The position numbers were made by a program, and so were the translations under genes. Shown here piece after piece: positions 23,841-35,767 of a stretch of DNA of 64,000 nt (positions are counted from its first letter, which is position 1; every line of letters begins with the position of its first letter). Location: assembly GCF_030445035.2 (NCBI RefSeq), contig NC_080682.1:28626770-28690769 (forward strand), written 5' to 3'. The notes below the pieces were generated by a model, which worked only from the letters and a program-made list of their open reading frames with translations, was not told the DNA's origin and did no database searches. The stretch comes from Dasypus novemcinctus. Taxonomy: Eukaryota; Chordata; Mammalia; Cingulata; Dasypodidae.

Positions 23841-24649
23841 AGAACCTATCAAAATAAATAAATTTGATAATTTGTCTTTCCAATTCTGTAAAATAGGCTG
23901 TTGAAAATATTTTGGGGATTGCATTGAATCTGTAGAAAAAAATTTGGTAGATTGACATTTGAATTATATTTAGTCTTCTAATCCATAAACATGGAATGTC
24001 CTTCCAATTATTTAGGTCTTCTTTGGTTTCTTTTAGCAGTGTTCTGTAGTTTTCTGAAAAGAAAGTCCTTTATGTCTTGGTTAAATTTATTCCTAAATAT
24101 TTGAATCTTTTAGTCTCTATTTTAAATGAGAATTTTTTTCCTGACACCTTTCATAGACTGCTTATTAGTAGTGTATAGAAAGGTCTATGATTTTTTAGTA
24201 TTAATCTTGTATTTGGCCACTAGGTTGAGTGCATCTATTAGCTCTAGAAGCTTTGCTGTGGTTTTTGAGGGGATTTTCTAATTATAGGATCATGTCATCA
24301 GCAAATAGTAAAAGTTTTATTTCTTCCTTTTCTATTCGAAAGCACTTTATTTATCTTTCTTGCCTAATTGCTCAAGCTAAATCTTCTAGTACAATATTCA
24401 ACAACATTGGTGACAGTGGGTATTTTTGTCTTGTTCTGGATTTCAGCAGGGAAGCTTTCAGTCCTTTGACACTGAGTACAATGTTATCTGTGGATTTTTC
24501 ATATATGTGCTCTATCATGGTGATAAACCTTCATTCTATTCCTCTTTCAGATAATTTTCACTAAGAAATGATATTGGATTTTGTCTAATGTATTTTCTGC
24601 TTTAATCCAGATGATCCTGTGATTTTTCTTATTCAATTCAGTAATGTGA

Positions 24650-27226
24650 TGGTATTAGTCAGCCAACAGGGTACTGATGCAAAATATCAGAAACAGCTGG
24701 TTTTTATAAAGGGTATTTATTTAGGGTAGAAGCTTACAGTTACCAGGCCATAAAGTTTAAGTTACTTCCCTCACCAAAGTCTGTTGCCATGAGTTGGAGC
24801 AAGATGACTGCTGACATCTGCAAGGCTTCCTGGGTTCTTGTCCTCTGTGTTTATTTCCCAGGCTTCAGCATCAAAATTCTAAACTCCTTTCTCGTGGTGC
24901 TGTTTCTCTGTGGATCCCTGTCCACCAATGGGATGGGGAATTAATGTCCTACTCATGTGGTTCAATCAAATCCTTAAAAATTATTTAATCAAGTAAAAGT
25001 GGAACCTCTTATCCCAATGTAACCATACTTGCCCAGAGGAAAAGACCAATTCATAAACATAGTCCAATATGTATTTTTGGAATTCATAAGCAATATCAAC
25101 TGCTAAATTCTGCTCTCTGAATTCCAGAAAGACATTACAATATTCAGGAAACCTTAAATATGTAGCAATGCCAAGTACCAAATCACATCACAATCAGTTT
25201 AAAGAAGTATAGTTTTGCTTGGGGCAAAATCCCATCTGCTGCAGACCTCTGAAACCTATAGAACAATTTATCTTCTTCAAATACACAAATGGACAGACAA
25301 AGGATAAACATTTACATTACAATCAGGAGAAATTGGCAGGGAAACATGAGTCATGGTTCCTCTACAGTTCAGTAATCCTGCAGGACATACTTCATTAAAT
25401 GTCAAGTTCTGAGAGTCATTCTTAAGATGATGGTTTCTTCTCCCTAGTGCCTCAAGAGTACCCACCCTTTACATAGGTTTGTCTAATGGCCATTTCTTGG
25501 TTCCACCCTCATCAAGCACCTAGGTGTTGACCACACACTAGACCTCACCCTTCAAGTGCATTTGGGTGATGCCTACGCTTTACCAAATCTTTGGGTTAGA
25601 GTCTTAATCTCCTTTAGTACAGCGAAGTAAAGACAGCATCCTCCCTAATGTTGGCATATAGTCTCAACCCTCTCAGAGCAACAAGTTGACCACCTGGCCT
25701 TCCCTAATCTATAGGGGACAGCCCTACCTCTCTCAGGTCTAAGGGGTGGTAACTTTAACTTCCCTAATCCTTGAGGAATGTGCTCCACCCTCTTTGTAAC
25801 ATGGGGTGGCAAAACTCTCCCTGAACATCAGGCAGGACCATCCACCCTCTTCAACTGCTGAGGCAAACTCACCTCTCTGTACATATGTGTGAGGTTTCTC
25901 TCTTGGCCCAAGGCTGTGTCTTAATTCCAGATCTCAGCTTCCATGGTTTTCCTCTTGAAGGTGTTTCCCCTTCAATATCCCCTCCCATATCCCCTTTATT
26001 CCAGTCTGACAGTGATTTTGTTCATACAGCTGTCAGAGTTTGTTGGTTTAGCATGCAAGAAATAGGGGTCCAAACCATTAGACAGAATATAAAACTTTCC
26101 ACAAGTCTTTCCTAGATAACTGCATCTTCAATCCTGAATTACAGATTTCAAATTTACTTGAGTCCTCAAATGGGGCACTATTGTCTTGGAGCTTGATTTC
26201 CAGAGGCTTGGAATTTCCAGACTCTTTCTGTTTTCTTTGTGCCCAACATTTCAGTGTTCAGCTTATCTCTCTTATCTAGATTTTGCTATAAGCTGCAAAA
26301 AAATAGCCAACCTGCATTCTCTGAGTTTACTTTAGAAAGTTCTCCAGGCTTGCCAATTTCAAATTCTGCTTTCCAAGGAGTCAATCTTGCTAAGTTCTCA
26401 GTAATTTTAAAACATAGATCACCTTTCCTCAATTTTCCAATAATCATTTCATCATTTACTTCTAAGTCCTCATAAAAAGTATCCTTAGAGTTCGTATTAC
26501 TATCAACAGTTTCTTCAAGGCACTGTAGGTCTTTTCTACAAAGCATCTCACTATTCCTCCAAAAAGTATCCTTTACCCATTTATAAAACCATTTCAGCAT
26601 TTTGGTAATTGCAAAAGCACTACCCCACTCCTGGTACCAAATTCTGTATTAGTCAGTCAAAGGGTGATTATGCAAAATACCAGAAATTGGTGGGCTTTTA
26701 TAAAGGGTATTTATTTGGGTTAAGAGCTTAAAGTTACCAGGCCATAAAGTATGAGTTACTTCCCTCACCAAAGTCTATTGATGACTGCTAATATCTACAA
26801 GGTTTCCTGGGTTCTTCTCTTCCTGGTGCTTGTTTCTCTTCAGGCTCAGCTGCTCAGGACTTTGGTCTCTGCATCTGCAAACTATCAAAAAAATGGCTTG
26901 TCTCTCTTCCCATGGCCTCTGCCATGACTTGGGAGCAGTCTCTATTCCTCTGTGTTCTTCTTCTGTATTTTACTTCCTGGGCTCCAGCATCAAAACTCTA
27001 ACTTCCCTCCTTTGTGATACAGTTTCTCTGTGAATCCCTGCCTACAAAAGAATGGTGACTCAACTTCCCATTCCTGTGACCCAATCAAAACCTTAATCAT
27101 TATTTAATAAGTAAAAGTGAAACCTCTGTGTCCAATATAATCTACTATGCCCAGAGTGAAAGACCGATTCACAAACATAACCCAAAACCTATTTTTGTCA
27201 TTCATAAACAATATCAAACTTGAACT
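24650..27226 (-). mobile_element. MaLR provirus with TSD, inserted in L1
   Basis: Complete minus-orientation MaLR: the 3' LTR at about 24,651-25,105, internal region about 25,106-26,640, and the 5' LTR at about 26,645-27,225. The two LTRs match well: GGTTTTTATAAAGGGTATTTATTTAGGG versus GGCTTTTATAAAGGGTATTTATTTGGG, and ACTTCCCTCACCAAAGTCT in both. The internal start, read on minus, is AATTTGGTACCAGGAGTGGGG, typical of MaLR. The host L1 target sequence TGTGAT is duplicated at 24,645-24,650 and 27,226-27,231, and the L1 text continues cleanly across the join. A 104-codon minus frame (26,286-26,600) is the longest internal remnant; no gag or pol function is expected. Confidence 0.85.
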
Positions 27227-27584
27227 GTGATATATTATATTGATTGATTTTCTCGTGTTAAACCACCCTTCCTTTCCTGGGATAAAACCCACTTAATCAT
27301 GATATATAATTACTTTAATGGGTTCTTGGATTTGATTAGTAAGTATTTTTTGAAGATTTTTGTAATTAATCTATATTCATTACAAAAATTGATATATCTA
27401 TATATTTAATTTTACCTTAATCTGGCTTTGGCATTAGCATGATATTCACTTCATTCAATGAATTTTGCAGCATTCCCTCCTCTTCTATTTTTTGGAAGAA
27501 TTTGTTATTAATTCTTCTTTAAATGATTGGTAGAATTCACCTGTGAAGACTTCTGGAACTGTGCTTTTCATCTTTGGGAGGTTT

Positions 27585-27780
27585 TATTTATTTAGAGAAA
27601 TTGTGAGCTTACAAAAACAATCATGCACAATGTGGAAGATTCTCATACATCACACCTCAACCAAAACCTTACATTGTTGTGGAATATTTGTTATACAGTA
27701 TGAAAGAACATGTTTAGACTATCACCACTAATTATGGTCCATAGTATACGCTTGGTATAGTTATTTTCCACACACCCTCA
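27585..27780 (-). mobile_element. Short L1 3'-end insert inside the older L1
   Basis: About 200 bases interrupt the antisense ORF2 text (which reads ...CATCTTTGGGAGG before it and CAGCACTAGATATTTGGG after it). They resemble the 3'UTR of the surrounding L1 family at about 21,070-21,300: compare GGAAGATTCTCATACATCACAC / CAGAACTCCTATACATTACCCC, CCTTACATTGTTGTG / CCTTGCATTATTGTG and TATGAAAGAACAT in both. It is therefore a severely 5'-truncated L1 tail, in the same orientation as its host. Confidence 0.65.
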
Positions 27781-29340
27781 ATTTTCAGCACTAGATATTT
27801 GGGAAATTTTGGTGACTATTTCAATCTCCTTATTTGTGATTGATTTGTTGAGAACTTCTGTTCCTTCCTGGGTCAGTGTACTTTCTATGTGTGCTTCAAG
27901 GAATTTGTTCATTTTGTCTACATTGTCTAGTTTGTTGGAGTACAGCTGTTCATAGTGTTCTCTTACGATAACTTTTATTTTTGTGGGGTTGGTACTATGT
28001 CCCCTTCTTATTTCTGATTTTATTAGTATCTTCTCTCTTTTTTTTAATTGTCAGTCTAGCAAAGGGTTTCTCAATATTTTTGTATCATTTAAAGTACCAA
28101 CTTTTGCTAAGATTGTTTTTCCCTAGTGCTTTTTATTTTAAATTTCATTTATTTCTGCTCTAACCTTTGCTATTTCTTTCCTTCTGCTTTCTTTGGGATT
28201 AGTTTACTGTTCTTTTCCTAGTTCCCTGGAGGTTTTCAGTGAGGTTTTTTATTTTAACTCTTTCTTCCTTTTTAATGTAAGCTTTGAGGCTATACATTTC
28301 CTTCTCACCACTGTCTTCTCTGCCTCCCATAACTTTTGTTATGTTGCGTTCTCATTTTCATTCTTCTGAAGATATTTACTGAATTCTCTTGCAATTTCTC
28401 ATTTGATCCACTGACTTTAACCTCAATATATTTGTTCTTTAATCTCAACATATTTGTGAGCTTTCCCTTTTTCCACTTTTTGATAATTTCCAGCTTCATT
28501 CTGTTATGATCATAAAAAATGCTTTGTAAAACTTCAAACTTTTTAAATTTAAGACTTTTTTTATGACACAACATATGGTCTATCCTGGAGAAAGATCTAT
28601 GAGTACTTGAGAAGAATGTATATCCTGCTATTTTGGTGTGCAATTTTATATATTTATCTATGAGGTCTAATTCATTTATCATATTATTCAAATTCTCTGT
28701 TTCCTCATTGATCCTTTGCCCAGCTGTTCTATCCAAAGAATGAGAGTGTTGTATTGAAGTCTCTAACTATTATTGTAGAGACATATATTTCTCTCTGTAA
28801 TGTTGCAAGGGTGCCTCATTTTTATTTATTCTTGACGAATTGCTCTTTTTATTAATATATAGTATCCTTCTTCATCTCTTAAGAATTTTTGTATTTACAG
28901 TCTATTTTGTCTGATATTACTATTACTATTCCAGTTCTTTTTTGATTACTCTTTGTGTGGAACATCTTTTTCCAAACTTTTACTTTCAGGCTCTGTGCCC
29001 TTGTGTGTAAGATGAGTCTCTGGCAGACAAAATGTAGATGGATTTATTTTTTAATCCATTCTACCAGTCTTTGTCTTTTTACTGGGGAGATAAATCAATT
29101 AACATTTAATATTATCAATATAAAAGCACTACTTACATCATCCATTATCTCTTTTGACTTTCCATTGACCTACCTTACAATTATCTCTCTTTTTACCCTT
29201 TTTGTTACCCAGTGTTTTTGAACACAATAAAAAACATGAACATTGTCTAACATGTTCCAAACACCCCCTCTCCTGGCTTATATGGGTGACAATCATTTCA
29301 TGATCAATTTCAGCTTTAGCTTTGCTATAATCTGTTCTCC

Positions 29341-29995
29341 TTATAAATAATATTTGTTAAAATACCTAATGATAAAACTGCTCTCATATCCTGAGAGCAT
29401 CCAATCCAAAGCAGATTCCTTCTTCCTTAAAAACTTCCCAACTCACTAACACAAGCCCAAATCCTGTAATAAGTCTTTTTAACACTTTCTTCCTGAAATG
29501 GCCCAAGGTTCTCTGTGATGAAAGTTCTCCCCTATTACCATGAATAATAAAAACAACTTACTCAACCACCAGAGTGTTCTTGGAGTTCTTTGACTGGAGT
29601 GCATTGACAGCTGTAATTACATTAGCTGTCATTACAGGGCCACTGTATATACAGAAGTCATAGAAGATGGGCTGGAAAACTGACCTCAGATATAATGTCA
29701 GTTTAGGTTTTCTGAAAAAATTCTCTCACATTGCTGATTTTCTTGCCGTCTTCCTCTTTCTCCTAAAAGCTGATGTAATTTTTTGAATGACAATTATTTT
29801 TAGATTGCATCTTTCTCACTTAATTCCAACCTTCCTACTGTTTTAAGGTTAAGTATAACTTGACTTCTTCCCTCTGCAATCAACCAGTAGCATCTGCTGA
29901 TTTGAATGAGTCTCAGGTCTTGGACCTACAGTTCCACAAACTCGTACCATGTCATCCAAGTGCCACCGCCATGATCCTTAGGCAGGTTATTTTTT
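29341..29995. other. Unassigned DNA, possible LTR with poly(A) signal
   Basis: No gene recognised. The stretch TATTACCATGAATAATAAAAACAACTTACTC at about 29,535-29,565 resembles CTACAATGAGTAATAAAGCTAACTTGCTG at about 30,700-30,728, so both may be 3' parts of LTRs of one class I ERV family separated by about 1.1 kb (0.75 kb without the SINE). The family is not identified. Confidence 0.35.
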
Positions 29996-30403
29996 CTTTT
30001 TCTTTAAAGATTTATTTATTTATTTATTTCTCTCCCCTTCCTCCCCTTCCCCAGTTGTCTGCTCTCTGTGCCCATTTGCTGTGTGTTCTTCTGTGACCAC
30101 TTCTATCCTTAACAGTGGCACCAGGAATCTGTGTTTCTTTTTGTTGCATCATCTTGCTGGGTCAGCTCTCCATGTGTGCGGTGCCATTCTTGGGCAGGCT
30201 GCACTTTCTTTCGTGCTGGGCGGCTCTCCTTACAGGGCACACTCTTTGCACATGGGGCTTCCCTACGTGGGGGACACCCCTGCGTGGCAGGGCACTCCTT
30301 GCGTGTATCAGCACTGCACGTGGGCCAGCTCCACACGGGTCAAGGAGGCCCGGGGTTCAAACCGTGAACCTCCCATGTGGTAGGCGGATGCCCTATCTGT
30401 TGG
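29989..30403 (-). mobile_element. DAS-type tRNA-derived SINE
   Basis: Minus-orientation SINE with a TTTATTTATT-rich end at left and the tRNA-like head at right (GGTTCAAACCGTGAACC, antisense). A 13-bp TSD with one mismatch flanks it: CCTTAGGCAGGTT (29,976-29,988) and CCTTGGGCAGGTT (30,404-30,416). The last few bases of the head (the AAGTCTGCTTCCC part) are missing, so the copy is slightly truncated. Open frames of 75-101 codons over it are accidental. Confidence 0.85.
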
Positions 30404-30869
30404 CCTTGGGCAGGTTTTAACCTCAACATTGCTCAAGATTGGAATGAAGGTAATCAAATTAGCCAATCAACAGCTGTAATTGGTGAAAGGCTACTTCTCC
30501 ACTCCTGTTTCTTTGGAAAGAGAGCTTCTACTCCCAGCCTGTTAAATGGAGGAATCAACTCAGGAAGCTTTACAGCAGATGGCCAGTCTACTCTTCCTGT
30601 TCTTCCCTGAAGGTACATTATGTTCTTTTCAATTATTTCTTTTAAACACTATTATAATTTAAATCTGCCCATTTTCCAAAGGTTGTGTTCTTCTTTGCTA
30701 CAATGAGTAATAAAGCTAACTTGCTGAGACAAAATTTTCCTAATGATCTTTGCCTAAAAGCCACTGACAGTTTCTTACTTAAAAGACTAGTGGACAGGAT
30801 AAATAACATGCATAGATACATGAGAAATTTTCTCAGGTAGGTGGACATTACAAGGGAATATCCAATGCT

Positions 30870-31950
30870 AGAAATAAGATTTTAAAAATATATAAATGCA
30901 GTATCAGAAACAAAGAATTCCTTTAACAGGTGCATCAGTAATATAAGTATAGCTGAGGAAAGAATGAGTGAACTTGAAGAGAAGCCCAAAAGAATTGACA
31001 CAAAGAAAGTTAAAGAAAAATCTAGAGTGAGAAAATTATCCAAGATTTTATGGGAAAACATCAAACAATTTAATATAAATGTGGTGACATTTCTACAATA
31101 AGAACAGAGGGGAAATTGGCCAGAAGAAATATGTACTAAGACCTTCCCCAAAATATGTAAATCAGACTTCAATTCAGAGGGACATTGAAACCCTAGGAAG
31201 GATAAATGCAAAAACCACATCAAAGAACCATAAAATACATCTGGATTTATCAGACTTACTGCTTAAAAACAAAGATAAGTACACAATTATGAAGGAATTC
31301 AGAGGAAAGCATATATCACATTATTATATTATTATATTACCATTATTAATATAATATGAAAAAATATAATAATTATGAGATTTGACATCTACATTGATAG
31401 AAAGAAGATAATGGACAGATATATTTAAAATAATGGAAGATAAAACCAATTCCTGATTTCAATACCCACTGAAAACAACTTTCCAACATACAAACAAATA
31501 AATATATTTTAGGAAGATTATTTCAGATGCAGACAAAAAAATAATTATTTTACCAGTACACTTATGCTTCAAAAATTATCAGACAAGAATATGATAACAG
31601 AAAGACACTAAACATAGACACAAATGACACTAAAATGTACAAATGAAGGTAGATATATCAAATAATTGGTTTTATAATTTTATTTGCTTTAAAAATTTCG
31701 TCAAGCAAAACCAGGTTGTTTAATTGCTGGTTTTAAGCTATAAATAAAAGTAAATTTATGAAAAAAATAAAATTTGAAAGAAGAATTGAGTCACCCCTAC
31801 TTTACAGTTGTAATGTTATAAGTTAGGTGGTATGTTATTTTAGGTAGGCTAAGATAAAGTAAACATGCATATAATAATTGCTAGGACAAAAGAAAAAACA
31901 AACATAAGGGTTTAAGTTAAAGATATCAATAAAGTCATGCCCTAATAGTA
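30870..31950 (+). mobile_element. Degenerate L1 ORF1-region fragment
   Basis: Plus-orientation sequence with the flavour of L1 ORF1. There are coiled-coil-like GAGGAAAGAATGAGTGAACTTGAAGAGAAG around 30,955-30,985, and AAAATATGTAAATCAGACTTCAATTCAGAGGGACATTGAAACC further on. Later stretches near 31,530-31,600 (TTTACCAGTACACTTATGCTTCAAAAATTATCAGACAAG) fit the conserved C-terminal domain. Every frame is broken. It is much older than the L1 at 57-64 kb and not alignable to it over long stretches by eye. Confidence 0.5.
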
Positions 31951-32309
31951 AACAAATTGTAAGAAAATGTTATATATAACTTTTAGTTGTTAACTTTGAT
32001 AATTTGTAGTAAATATACAATTGCTTGTATGCTCACAGAAATAGGTAATCTCTTTAGTCTTATGTCTCTTTTTAAAAATTGAGTTTTTCTCTAAAAACTT
32101 TACATATGTAAAAAATTCTGAAATTGTTTTCCAAATGGTAAAATCTCAACTTTCCCTCAGACCAGAATGTGGCAAGTGTGCTATGTGAAGCCTACTCAAC
32201 CCTGCAGAAGACAACACTTGCAAGACAGCAAAGTAACAACAATAAACATGGGTCCCAGAACTACCTCAAGGAGAGAGCCACCCACAACGTCTATGCTGTT
32301 AAAACCAAA

Positions 32310-32540
32310 GATAGGAGAGTGGATGTGGCTCAAGTGGTTTTGCACCTACTTCCCATACAAGAGGTTCTGAGTTCAGTTCCCTGTGCCTCAAAAACCAATA
32401 AGCAAACAAATGAAAGAACAAAAAACAAATCAGTGAAGCTAATGTGGCTTTATGCTTGAATACTGGTTTTCCACATTCGATGTCCCAGGTTCAATCACCA
32501 GGCCCAATACCAAAAAACAAACAGACGAAACAAAACAAGG
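32310..32540 (+). mobile_element. Two short tRNA-derived SINE units
   Basis: Two tRNA-like heads lie in tandem, each with A-rich tails. The first (about 32,315-32,410) has GGATGTGGCTCAAGTGG and GAGTTCAGTTCCC, then CAAAAACCAATAAGCAAAC. The second (about 32,433-32,540) has GCTAATGTGGCTTTATG and GGTTCAATCACC, then an AAACAAACAGACG tail. They are relatives of the SINE at 10,466-10,552. Confidence 0.6.
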
Positions 32541-32921
32541 ATAATACCTTTCCTTCTGTTGAGTCACTCTGTTTCTGAACCCCTTTCTTACACTAACCAA
32601 ACTTTACTTGGTACAAGCTTTCTTCCCAACTGAATCACATTACCTGATAAATCACTGTTCTATGACACAGTTCTTCTCTCTGAAATTAAAATATATTTGT
32701 ATGTTTGAGAACATTTAGCAGCTATCTCCAAAATTACAGTCTTCTATTAGCAGTGCTATTGAAGTCTGCCAACAAAATACACCTTTCATCCCTGTATTTT
32801 TAATACCTTATAATATAAGAAAGTAATGTATTATATATTTTCAACTCTCTTAAGAATAGTATAATTTTGTTGAGAAAAATGTCATATGATAAAGTGGTGA
32901 TTAAGAATGTGAACTCTAGAG

Positions 32922-34572
32922 AAGTCACATCTGAGTCCAACTCTATCACACTCAGGAGCACAAATTCCAAAGTAGGGCCCACTGACAAGGCACTGAACTC
33001 CAGAGCCATCTGCCATGACCATAGAATCTGGGTGTCTCTGTAGCCCTCAGGAACACCACCTCCTGCGGTTGTATCTACTTTGGCTGTCTCTGAGTTCCTG
33101 CTGAGACGTGTGTAAGTGCAACCCCTCTGATGACCTCCCAACACATTTTGAAGTCTCTTATCCATATAACTCATTTGTCTTTACCGTTTGCCCCTTTTAT
33201 TCAAGGTCTTTTCTAGTTACATCACCAGCAAGTTCTTGGTTGTAATCCCTTGGCACCAGGGAGCCTCATCCCCAGGAGTCACACCCCACACTGGGGGGAA
33301 GGTAATGCATTTATATGCCAAGTTCGACTTAGGGAGTGGCCACATTTGAGCAACCTGGATACTCTCAGGAGGTTACTCTTAGGCACCCTGCAGCTCTAGG
33401 CCAAGTTGAAATTTCAAGCACACAGGCTCATAAGCATAATCATCAGTATCAAAGGCTCATCACTGGACCATCATTTTTCACTGGTCTTTGCCCTTGTACT
33501 AGGGGGATTGTTGGTGTTTCATTGGGCAATGAGACCGAGCTCCCCAAGATGGGAACTCAGCACTCATTCAGTTGTCATGTAAACTCTACCCAGTATGTTA
33601 ATATCCAACAAATATCCAAACATATCTATACATCCAAATGCATTCCTCTCACTCATGCACCCCCCACAATGACACCCCACACCAATGTTCCTCCCATGCA
33701 ATAGTTGAACCCCTCTGTGATCCAAATCTTCTTAAAAAATGAAGCCTAATATATTGCCAAATTCATTTTTTCTGAACCTATGGTTGGTGCTGGGGTTTGT
33801 GTATGCCCAGGAGACTTGAATCCAATCCAGAGAAACTGTCCATGTGCCAGATGGGCCCTGAGCCTCAGCAGAGTTGTAATACCTACTCTCCAGTTTATTG
33901 GACTTACCCAGGTCAGCTAATAAGGAGGTGAGGATCATCAACCACTGCACCAAGGAACTGAGAGGGTCAAAACTACAAGTAGGAGAATCCCATCCATCAG
34001 CCATGTGGGATCTAAGTCCCCTCTCAATCAAGAGATGGAGTGGGCTTTGCCATCCCAGGGTCATCAGGTTGGAGGAATAAAATAAGGATTAGAATGGACT
34101 TACTTGTCATTTACTATAGAATTACTGTGACTCTAGCAATGGAAGAAAGTTTATCTTGATGTGGTGATAGTGGCCATGGGAGTTGCTGAGGGCAAGGATA
34201 GGGAGGAAGAGGTGTGATGTGGGGGGCATTTTTGGGACTTGGAGTTGTCCTGATATTGATATTGCAGGGACAGATGCAGGACATTATAAATCCTGCCATT
34301 ACCCACTGAATGTACTGGGAGAGAATGTAAACTACAATGTAAATTATGATCCATGCTCTGCAGCAGTGTTCCAAAATGTATTCATCAAATGCAATGAATA
34401 TGATATATTGATGAAAGAGGTTGTTGATTTGGGAGGAGGGAGAGGGCTCGGGAGTGTGGGTATATGGGAACCTTTATACTTTTTAAGGTAACATTTTGTG
34501 TGATCTATGTGTCTTTAAAAAAAAGATAATACATTTTAAAAAATTAAAAAAAATAAAAAGATAAAAAAAAAA
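32922..34572. mobile_element. L1-like 3' end with 5' inversion (twin-primed)
   Basis: One insertion in two opposite halves. The right half, 33,726-34,572, is in plus orientation and ends in an A-rich tail. The left half, 32,922 to about 33,725, is the same family in minus orientation. Against the uninverted copy at 50,735-52,215, the inverted half ends at the point corresponding to about 51,440 (GGACTCAGATGT...) and the plus half begins about 30 bases further on (TTTTTTCTGAACC... near 51,470), so the halves were originally adjacent. A 19-bp TSD with one mismatch, AAGAATGTGAACTCTAGAG (32,903-32,921) and AAGAATGTGAACTCCAGAG (34,573-34,591), encloses both. This is the classic product of twin priming during L1 target-primed reverse transcription. 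Confidence 0.85.
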
Positions 34573-34591
34573 AAGAATGTGAACTCCAGAG

Positions 34592-35767
34592 TCTGAGTTC
34601 TGATTTGAGCTTGTCCTTTCAAACTGTTTACTCACCATGAACAAGTTATGAAAGCTTTTTGTGTCACAGTTTCAACATCTGTTAAATTTAGCAATGCAAA
34701 TACATTTATTGAGGTACTCTTTTAGATTTTGGGGATATAGCATTCAAAATAATTGACAAAAATCTTGTGCTTATTAAAGTTTCAATGTGAGGAAAACAGA
34801 ATAAAAAAGGCATACTACAGTACAAATATAGAGAATGTTAGAGAAGGAAAACTGCTATGGAAAAGAAATTCAGTACTGATGATTAATGGGGATTGTGTGA
34901 TTTTAAATAGTGTGGTAAGGGATTGCCTATGAGGAACAGAAGGAGAAAAAAACCCATGGAGTTTTACTAGGGAAAGGGAATTTCAGGATGAAGAAAAAAT
35001 ACAAATATTCCAGGAAGCATCAGAACTAATGTGAATAGGAAGGGTGAAGAGATCATTGTTGCCACTCCAAAATGTGTGTGATAAACAAAGAAAGGAGTAG
35101 GAACAAAATCAGGTTGTACTTGTAGGATCTGGAAAGCAATAGTTATTCTTGTTGTGATGGGAGTCATATAGTTTTGTAAAGAAACGTGACATGATACAAC
35201 ATATGTTTATAAGTATAAATTGCCTTTGCATTGATTTTAAACTAAAGGGGAGAAAGTCAGGACAGAGAAAGAATCTAAAAGGCTCTGGCAATAATTTAAA
35301 GATGGAAATTATGGTTCTTTGATTCAGGATATTAGCACAGGAGGTGTTGAGATATAGCCACATGCCAAATATATTTTGCACAAAGAATAAACATGATATG
35401 CTGATGGACAATATGGGATATGCAAGATTTAGAGAAGATTCTGGAATGCTCTTATGTCTTTGCTTAATCAAGTAGGGGGATCACTTTTCATAACTGGATA
35501 TTGAATTTCAGATAATTTACGTTTCTACCAAATAGAAATCTTGTGAAGATAAACTAAGTTAATTGTGTACCTAAAACAATGAAGACTGTCTCAAACTCAA
35601 TGGGTGCTCATTAAATATAATCACTTTTTTACCATTATTATATAATACTAATCATTTGCAAACAAAATCTATTGTTCACATTTTGTCATGGTCTATTCCA
35701 GTCATATTTTCTTTATTATTTTGTAGTTCAACTTTTTCCAATGCATAGAATTTTGGCATACCACACT
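34592..35767. other. Intergenic DNA with MIR remnant
   Basis: A MIR-like remnant in plus orientation is at about 34,580-34,700 (GAGTTCTGATTTGAGCTTGTCC ... ACTCACCATGAACAAGTTATG ... CACAGTTTCAACATCTGTTAAA). The rest is AT-rich without recognised elements. A 120-codon minus frame at 35,109-35,471 has no recognisable homology and is probably chance. Confidence 0.45.

Larger units (their letters stand above)
21060..29340 (-). mobile_element. Long degenerate L1 (3'UTR and ORF2), host of nested inserts
   Basis: An old LINE-1 in minus orientation. The 3'UTR-type sequence is at about 21,060-22,050. ORF2 then runs backwards: the C-terminal region at about 22,050-23,340, the reverse transcriptase region around 23,840-24,650, with the antisense of the FADD catalytic motif (ATCATGTCATCAGCAAATAG) at 24,289-24,308, then 27,227-29,300 with the N-terminal and endonuclease parts (GTAAGATGAGTCTCTGGCAGAC and AATCAATTAACATTTAA near 29,010-29,105). 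All frames are broken by many stops. It was later split by a solo LTR (23,348-23,840), a MaLR provirus (24,650-27,226) and a short L1 3' end (about 27,585-27,780). Confidence 0.85.

Noticed and set aside
23075-24564. Several plus-strand frames of 60-110 codons
   Set aside because: They are reverse-strand readings of antisense L1 ORF2, including the FADD region, and not genes.
32169-32310. Plus-strand open stretch that looks protein-like, running into a SINE
   Set aside because: I could not recognise any protein family and the frame ends inside SINE sequence. It might be a small retrocopy fragment, but there is not enough evidence to annotate it.
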